Part shown: positions 60,515-64,000 of the stretch, one piece after another | How the letters are laid out: each line of letters opens with the position of its first letter | Position numbering within the stretch: position 1 is the stretch's first letter | Assembly: GCA_934130975.1 (NCBI GenBank) | Contig: CAKOYU010000002.1 | Location: forward strand, 124,001 to 188,000 | Length of the DNA: 64,000 bases | From: an uncultured Clostridia bacterium | GTDB taxonomy: Bacteria > Bacillota > Clostridia > TANB77 > CAG-508 | Direction: 5' to 3' | Made by a program: the position numbers and the translations under genes | The notes under the pieces: model-generated | Databases searched by the model: none | Seen by the model: the letters and a program-made list of their open reading frames with translations, nothing else | What the model was told of the DNA's origin: nothing

Positions 60515-61213
60515 TTACAGAAAAGATTTGTGATGGTTTGCAGTAGTCGCTTGTGTTATGACGGATTTGTTTTTATTTGTTTTAATAGTTTTTTCAATTG
60601 GTTGAGATTGCCTCTCAGAATATAAGATATATTCAAATCCGAGACATTTTGCTCTTAAAGCAAAATTTTGATCAGCCGTTAAAAGTGTAGGCCGGTCTTG
60701 AAGAGAGAGCATTGACATATAGTCTAAAATTATCTCATCTGTATAATTATTGTTTTTCCAATCAAATGGGGAAAGATGATATCTTGAATCTGAGAATAAC
60801 ATCTTTTTTGTCTCTTCTCTTATATTGAATTTCAAGTACTGTGACATATTGTCTTTTTTGCAAACCCTGTCAAATTCTTTGATTGTTGCATATAAAACAG
60901 TAACAGAATCACTATCTGACAAAATTTTTCTTGTTTCTTTGTGTTGTAATGCACATGTATCTAATATAATGTTATTTGCATTTGCATTTTTTGAAAATAT
61001 AAGATTTGAAGAAGAATTTTTTTCAGAATGGTTATCTGCGGAATTGTTTTTATTCAATAAATACTTATAATGTGCAGCTGTATTTTTTGAATAGCCTAAC
61101 CCTATAAAATAATCTAAACTGGGATTAGTAGGAAAGTCAGCTATGCGACTTTGAATTTCCTCTGACGTTAAGCCTTTCCGAATCAGACATCCGACTTCAT
61201 GTTTTGGTTTCAT
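60515..61213 (-). CDS. PIN-domain RNase-like protein with N-terminal extension
   Basis: The 232-residue protein has a PIN-like domain over residues ~80-205. The opening strand and acidic residue are in NNIILDTCALQHKETR (Asp85), the middle acidic region includes ATIKEFDRVCKK, and the final acidic motif is PTLLTADQNFALRAKCLGFE. The first ~55 residues form a helical domain (LIRKGLTSEEIQSRIADFPT and LDYFIGLGYSKNTAAHYKYL) that could bind nucleic acid or a partner. A Ser/Asn linker joins them. RBS AAAGGAGG and an extended promoter at 61276-61304 precede it. No antitoxin-like neighbour is seen, so it is not a standard vapBC pair. Confidence 0.7.
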   Translation of the reverse strand: MKPKHEVGCLIRKGLTSEEIQSRIADFPTNPSLDYFIGLGYSKNTAAHYKYLLNKNNSADNHSEKNSSSNLIFSKNANANNIILDTCALQHKETRKILSDSDSVTVLYATIKEFDRVCKKDNMSQYLKFNIREETKKMLFSDSRYHLSPFDWKNNNYTDEIILDYMSMLSLQDRPTLLTADQNFALRAKCLGFEYILYSERQSQPIEKTIKTNKNKSVITQATTANHHKSFL

Positions 61214-61275
61214 ATAGTTTCCTCCTTTTATAGATAGATATAATTATTCTCTATCAATTTAGTTTAATCTTAAAT

Positions 61276-61304
61276 ATTATACCATATTATGTAAATAAAA
61301 GCAA
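61276..61304 (-). promoter_or_regulatory. Promoter of the PIN-domain gene
   Basis: On the minus strand TTGCTT (61304-61299) and TATAAT (61281-61276) are 17 bases apart, with a TGG extended -10. Confidence 0.65.
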
Positions 61305-61387
61305 ATTTTTAATTAAATGTTTTTTTCAATAATTTTTCAATCTTTATATATTATATTAATACTCGAAATGAATAACAGTTAATCATA

Positions 61388-61559
61388 TTCATAAGCTAAA
61401 GCCGTGGGGGTAAAGGTAATACTTTTTTATACCTTACTGTCGCAATCAACTAATTTTAACTTATTGTAGATTGCTCCATTCGCATTTGCTTCGCTCATTT
61501 GGTCGCTGGTGCGGTATTGCAAAAATATTACCTTTACCCCCACGGCTTTAGCTTATGAA
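61388..61559 (+). repeat. Palindromic core element, copy C (different arms)
   Basis: Perfect 34-base inverted arms (61388-61421 and 61526-61559), containing AAGCCGTGGGGGTAAAGGTA and its complement, enclose the same core type as copies A and B: TATACCTTACTGTCGCAATC ... GTAGATTGCTCCATTCGCAT ... GGTGCGGTATTGC. The arms share nothing with those of A and B. It lies between the PIN gene and the ABC exporter. Confidence 0.85.
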
Positions 61560-61596
61560 ATATTGAATAATGTAAAAATTACGAGGAGGAGAAAAT

Positions 61597-63156
61597 ATGT
61601 ATATTTTAAAAAACAGTTTAATTTCAATTTTTAGAAACAAAGGAAGGAACATATTGATAGGATTAATAATTCTATCAATAGCATGTGCCTCAACAGTAAC
61701 ACTAGCAATAAGAAATACAGCAAACACAATAGTAAAAAGTTATGAGGAATCACATGACTTAATAGCTACAATATCATTTGACAGAGGACAGTTAGGGCAG
61801 AAATTCAAAGGAGGAGAAGATGCACAAAAGGAAAATATAGAAGCATTTAATAATCTTCAATCAGTAACAGTTGAAGATGTCAAAAATTATGGAGATAGTA
61901 ATTATTTAAAAGGATATTATTATACTTATACAACATCATTAAATAGTGATACACTAAGTAAAGCAACAGATTCATTTGAATATGAAGTGGAAGATAAGCA
62001 AACATCAACCTCATCAAATACAACAACAAGTACAAGTGGTGGTTCAAAAAATAGACCAGATATGCCAGAAGGACAAATGGGAGAAAGACATACAATAACA
62101 GAAAATAACACAACAACAGTAATTACAAAATCAAAAGAAAAATTTGAAAGTGACAAAAATCTTACAGGAGACTTTGAGTTAGATGGATATTCTTCATATG
62201 ATGCTATGACAGAATTTACAGAAGGAACATCAACAATAACAAATGGAGAAATGATATCAGATTTTAATGGATTTGAATGTGTAATAAGTTCAGAATTAGC
62301 AACTTTAAATAGTATAAGTGTTGGAGATACAATAACATTAAAAAATCCAACAACAGAAAAAACATATGATTTTAAAGTTACAGGAATTTATAGTAGCAAT
62401 AGCGACAATGGAGATACAGCAAGTATGTACTCAAAATCAGCAAATAAAATTATTACAGGAAGTGGTGTAATAGAGCAATTAGTTGCTGATGATAGTACAC
62501 TTACAACAAATGTAACACCATCATTTATATTAAATAGTGAAGATGATATAGAAGCATTCATAGCAGAAGTAAAAGAAAAAGGATTAAATGAATATTATAC
62601 AGTTAATACAAATTTAGATGAAATAACAAGTGCAACAGAATCAATTGAAAATGTAAAAACCTTTGCAACAACATTTTTAATAATAACATTGATAATATCT
62701 TCTTTAGTATTGTTTGTAATTAATATGATAAACATTAGAGAAAGAAAATATGAAATTGGTGTGTTTAGAACAATAGGAATGAGTAGACTAAAATTAACAA
62801 TGCAATTTGTATTAGAATTACTTATTGTTTCAACAATGTCATTAATAATAGGAGCTATAATAGGAGCATTTTTGGCAAAGTCAGTAGGAAATATGTTATT
62901 AGCAAATGAAATTGAATCAAACCAAAGTACACAACAAGAAATGTCAAATAATTTTGGTAAGCCAGGTGGAATGGATATGCAATTTAATAAAGGCGGAAAA
63001 GTTCAGGCAATTCAAAATATGGAGGCAGTGGTTGACTTTACAGTAGTAATTCAACTATTAGGAATAGGCTTATTACTAACTTTGATTAGTAGTTTAGCTT
63101 CAATGATTAGTATTCAGCGTTTTTCACCGTTGACTATTTTAAAAGAAAGATCTTAA
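61597..63156 (+). CDS. ABC transporter permease (MacB/FtsX type)
   Basis: The 519-residue permease has one N-terminal helix (residues ~17-38), a large extracytoplasmic domain of ~330 residues and three C-terminal helices, the MacB/FtsX layout. Landmarks are IFRNKGRNILIGLIILSIAC at the start and NMINIRERKYEIGVFRTIGM in the C-terminal half, the conserved cytoplasmic segment. The external domain is rich in Ser and Thr, with a low-complexity stretch around residues 130-165. The ATPase gene follows by 17 bases. Export of a peptide or antibiotic is the usual role. RBS is GAGGAGGAG. Confidence 0.9.
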   Translation: MYILKNSLISIFRNKGRNILIGLIILSIACASTVTLAIRNTANTIVKSYEESHDLIATISFDRGQLGQKFKGGEDAQKENIEAFNNLQSVTVEDVKNYGDSNYLKGYYYTYTTSLNSDTLSKATDSFEYEVEDKQTSTSSNTTTSTSGGSKNRPDMPEGQMGERHTITENNTTTVITKSKEKFESDKNLTGDFELDGYSSYDAMTEFTEGTSTITNGEMISDFNGFECVISSELATLNSISVGDTITLKNPTTEKTYDFKVTGIYSSNSDNGDTASMYSKSANKIITGSGVIEQLVADDSTLTTNVTPSFILNSEDDIEAFIAEVKEKGLNEYYTVNTNLDEITSATESIENVKTFATTFLIITLIISSLVLFVINMINIRERKYEIGVFRTIGMSRLKLTMQFVLELLIVSTMSLIIGAIIGAFLAKSVGNMLLANEIESNQSTQQEMSNNFGKPGGMDMQFNKGGKVQAIQNMEAVVDFTVVIQLLGIGLLLTLISSLASMISIQRFSPLTILKERS

Positions 63157-63172
63157 AGAGAGGAGATAAAAA

Positions 63173-63835
63173 ATGGAAATATTGAAATTAGAAAATGTAT
63201 GTTACAGATACAAAGATGCACCAAAAGATAGTTATGTATTTAAAAATATAAATTATGATTTTGAAGAAGGAAAAATGTATGCAATAAAAGGTAAAAGTGG
63301 AAGTGGAAAAACAACATTATTGTCGCTTATTACGGGACTTGAAAATTGTACAGAAGGTCAAATTCTATATGATGGTAAGGAATTAAAAAAGATGAATTTA
63401 GACACCTACAGAAATACAGATATAGGCATTGTATTTCAAAGCTATAATTTATTACCAAGACTAACTGCATTAGAAAATATCATTTTATCAATGGATATTA
63501 GTAAAGTAAACGTAGAAGATAAAAAGCAAAGAGCTTTAGAATTAATGAAAAGTGTAGGTCTTTCTGAAGATAAGGCAAATAGAAAGATACTAAAACTTTC
63601 TGGAGGAGAACAACAACGTATTGCTATTGCAAGAAGTTTGGCTTATAATCCTAAAATTATTATTGCAGATGAGCCCACAGGTAATTTAGATAAAGATACA
63701 GAGAATGAGATTTTAAAAATATTTAAAAGATTGGCAAAAGATGAAAATAAGTGTATTGTAATTGTTACACATTCTCAAAATGTTTGTGATAATGTAGATA
63801 TAGTGTATGATTTGCAGAAAAAAGATAATGTATAA
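63173..63835 (+). CDS. ABC transporter ATP-binding protein (MacB/LolD type)
   Basis: The 220-residue ATPase has Walker A GKSGSGKTTLLSLITG, the Q-loop GIVFQSYNLLPRLTALENI, the signature LKLSGGEQQRIAIARSLAYN, Walker B IIIADEPTGNLDKDTE and the switch His in VIVTHSQNV. It belongs to the MacB/LolD/BceA group and pairs with the permease just upstream. The nearby two-component system probably regulates the pair. Confidence 0.94.
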   Translation: MEILKLENVCYRYKDAPKDSYVFKNINYDFEEGKMYAIKGKSGSGKTTLLSLITGLENCTEGQILYDGKELKKMNLDTYRNTDIGIVFQSYNLLPRLTALENIILSMDISKVNVEDKKQRALELMKSVGLSEDKANRKILKLSGGEQQRIAIARSLAYNPKIIIADEPTGNLDKDTENEILKIFKRLAKDENKCIVIVTHSQNVCDNVDIVYDLQKKDNV

Positions 63836-63851
63836 GAACATTCATAAAAGA

Positions 63852-63880
63852 TTGAAATTATGTAAAATATGTGATAAAAT
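63852..63880 (+). promoter_or_regulatory. Promoter of the gene at the right edge
   Basis: TTGAAA (63852-63857) and TAAAAT (63875-63880), spacer 17. The RNA would start with an AAAGCT-AAG-AGCTTT hairpin, much like the 5' end of the transcript at 48619. Confidence 0.6.
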
Positions 63881-63947
63881 ATAGAATGTTAAAGCTAAGA
63901 GCTTTATGTAGAAACTTAATAACATAATATCAAGAAAGGAAATGCTT

Positions 63948-64000
63948 ATGAGTATGAAAAACATGGACTTTGACATGAAGGTAGGAGAACGGCTTAAAGT
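63948..64000 (+). CDS. Start of an unidentified gene (cut by window end)
   Basis: An ATG at 63948 follows AAGAAAGGA and a promoter. Only 17 codons are visible: MSMKNMDFDMKVGERLK. Too little is present to name it; alternative ATGs lie at 63954 and 63963. Confidence 0.5.
   Translation, partial: MSMKNMDFDMKVGERLK

Overview
The window is a 64 kb stretch of an AT-rich chromosome from a low-GC Firmicute, most likely an anaerobic Clostridia member (possibly a gut species). The clues are strong Shine-Dalgarno sites, consensus sigma-A promoters, intrinsic terminators with T-tracts, the rimP-nusA-ylxR-infB-rbfA-nrnA-truB cluster, a sufCBDSU iron-sulfur operon behind a DtxR-type regulator, AddA, VanW and SufU. 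No rRNA, tRNA or CRISPR array was seen. Nearly all genes lie on the + strand; exceptions are guaA, a PIN-domain gene, a 452-residue unknown and a few very small genes.

Layout. 0-5.5 kb: 3' end of addA, an orphan gene, miaB-mutS. 5.6-10.9 kb: an operon of VanW, a DltA/NRPS-like adenylation enzyme, a carrier protein, a frameshifted O-antigen ligase/polymerase-like membrane protein and a repeat-bearing anchored protein. 11-19.4 kb: traX-like gene, then the translation/transcription factor operon. 19.4-25.4 kb: metG, polysaccharide deacetylase, tig, clpP, clpX. 25.5-26.2 kb: a small Asn-rich gene, a palindromic repeat and a probable convergent type I toxin-antitoxin locus. 26.2-36.6 kb: CMP-kinase-like gene, murD, guaA, two transglutaminase-like paralogues, a DUF84 NTPase, a CBS protein and an AI-2E/YtvI-type membrane protein. 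36.7-42.3 kb: a beta-CASP metallo-beta-lactamase, a ClpX-like AAA ATPase, secA. 42.4-43.2 kb: a complete type III (ToxIN/AbiQ-type) toxin-antitoxin locus. 43.2-49.8 kb: accessory genes. 49.9-58.6 kb: the suf operon, mnmA and tcdA, with small genes inserted between suf genes. 58.7-64 kb: two-component system, PIN-domain gene, ABC exporter.

The accessory layer is the interesting part. It includes (i) the type III locus: promoter, three 34-35 nt tandem repeats, terminator and ToxN; (ii) a 33-residue hydrophobic peptide facing a convergent antisense RNA with a shared bidirectional terminator, and a second candidate of this kind inside the suf operon; (iii) a family of long palindromic elements with a conserved core but different, near-perfect inverted arms in different copies; (iv) five paired ~32 nt repeats with an ACCGGT centre between genes; (v) an unrelated nested palindrome between rimP and nusA. 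Functional calls rest on motif reading only; no database search was run.
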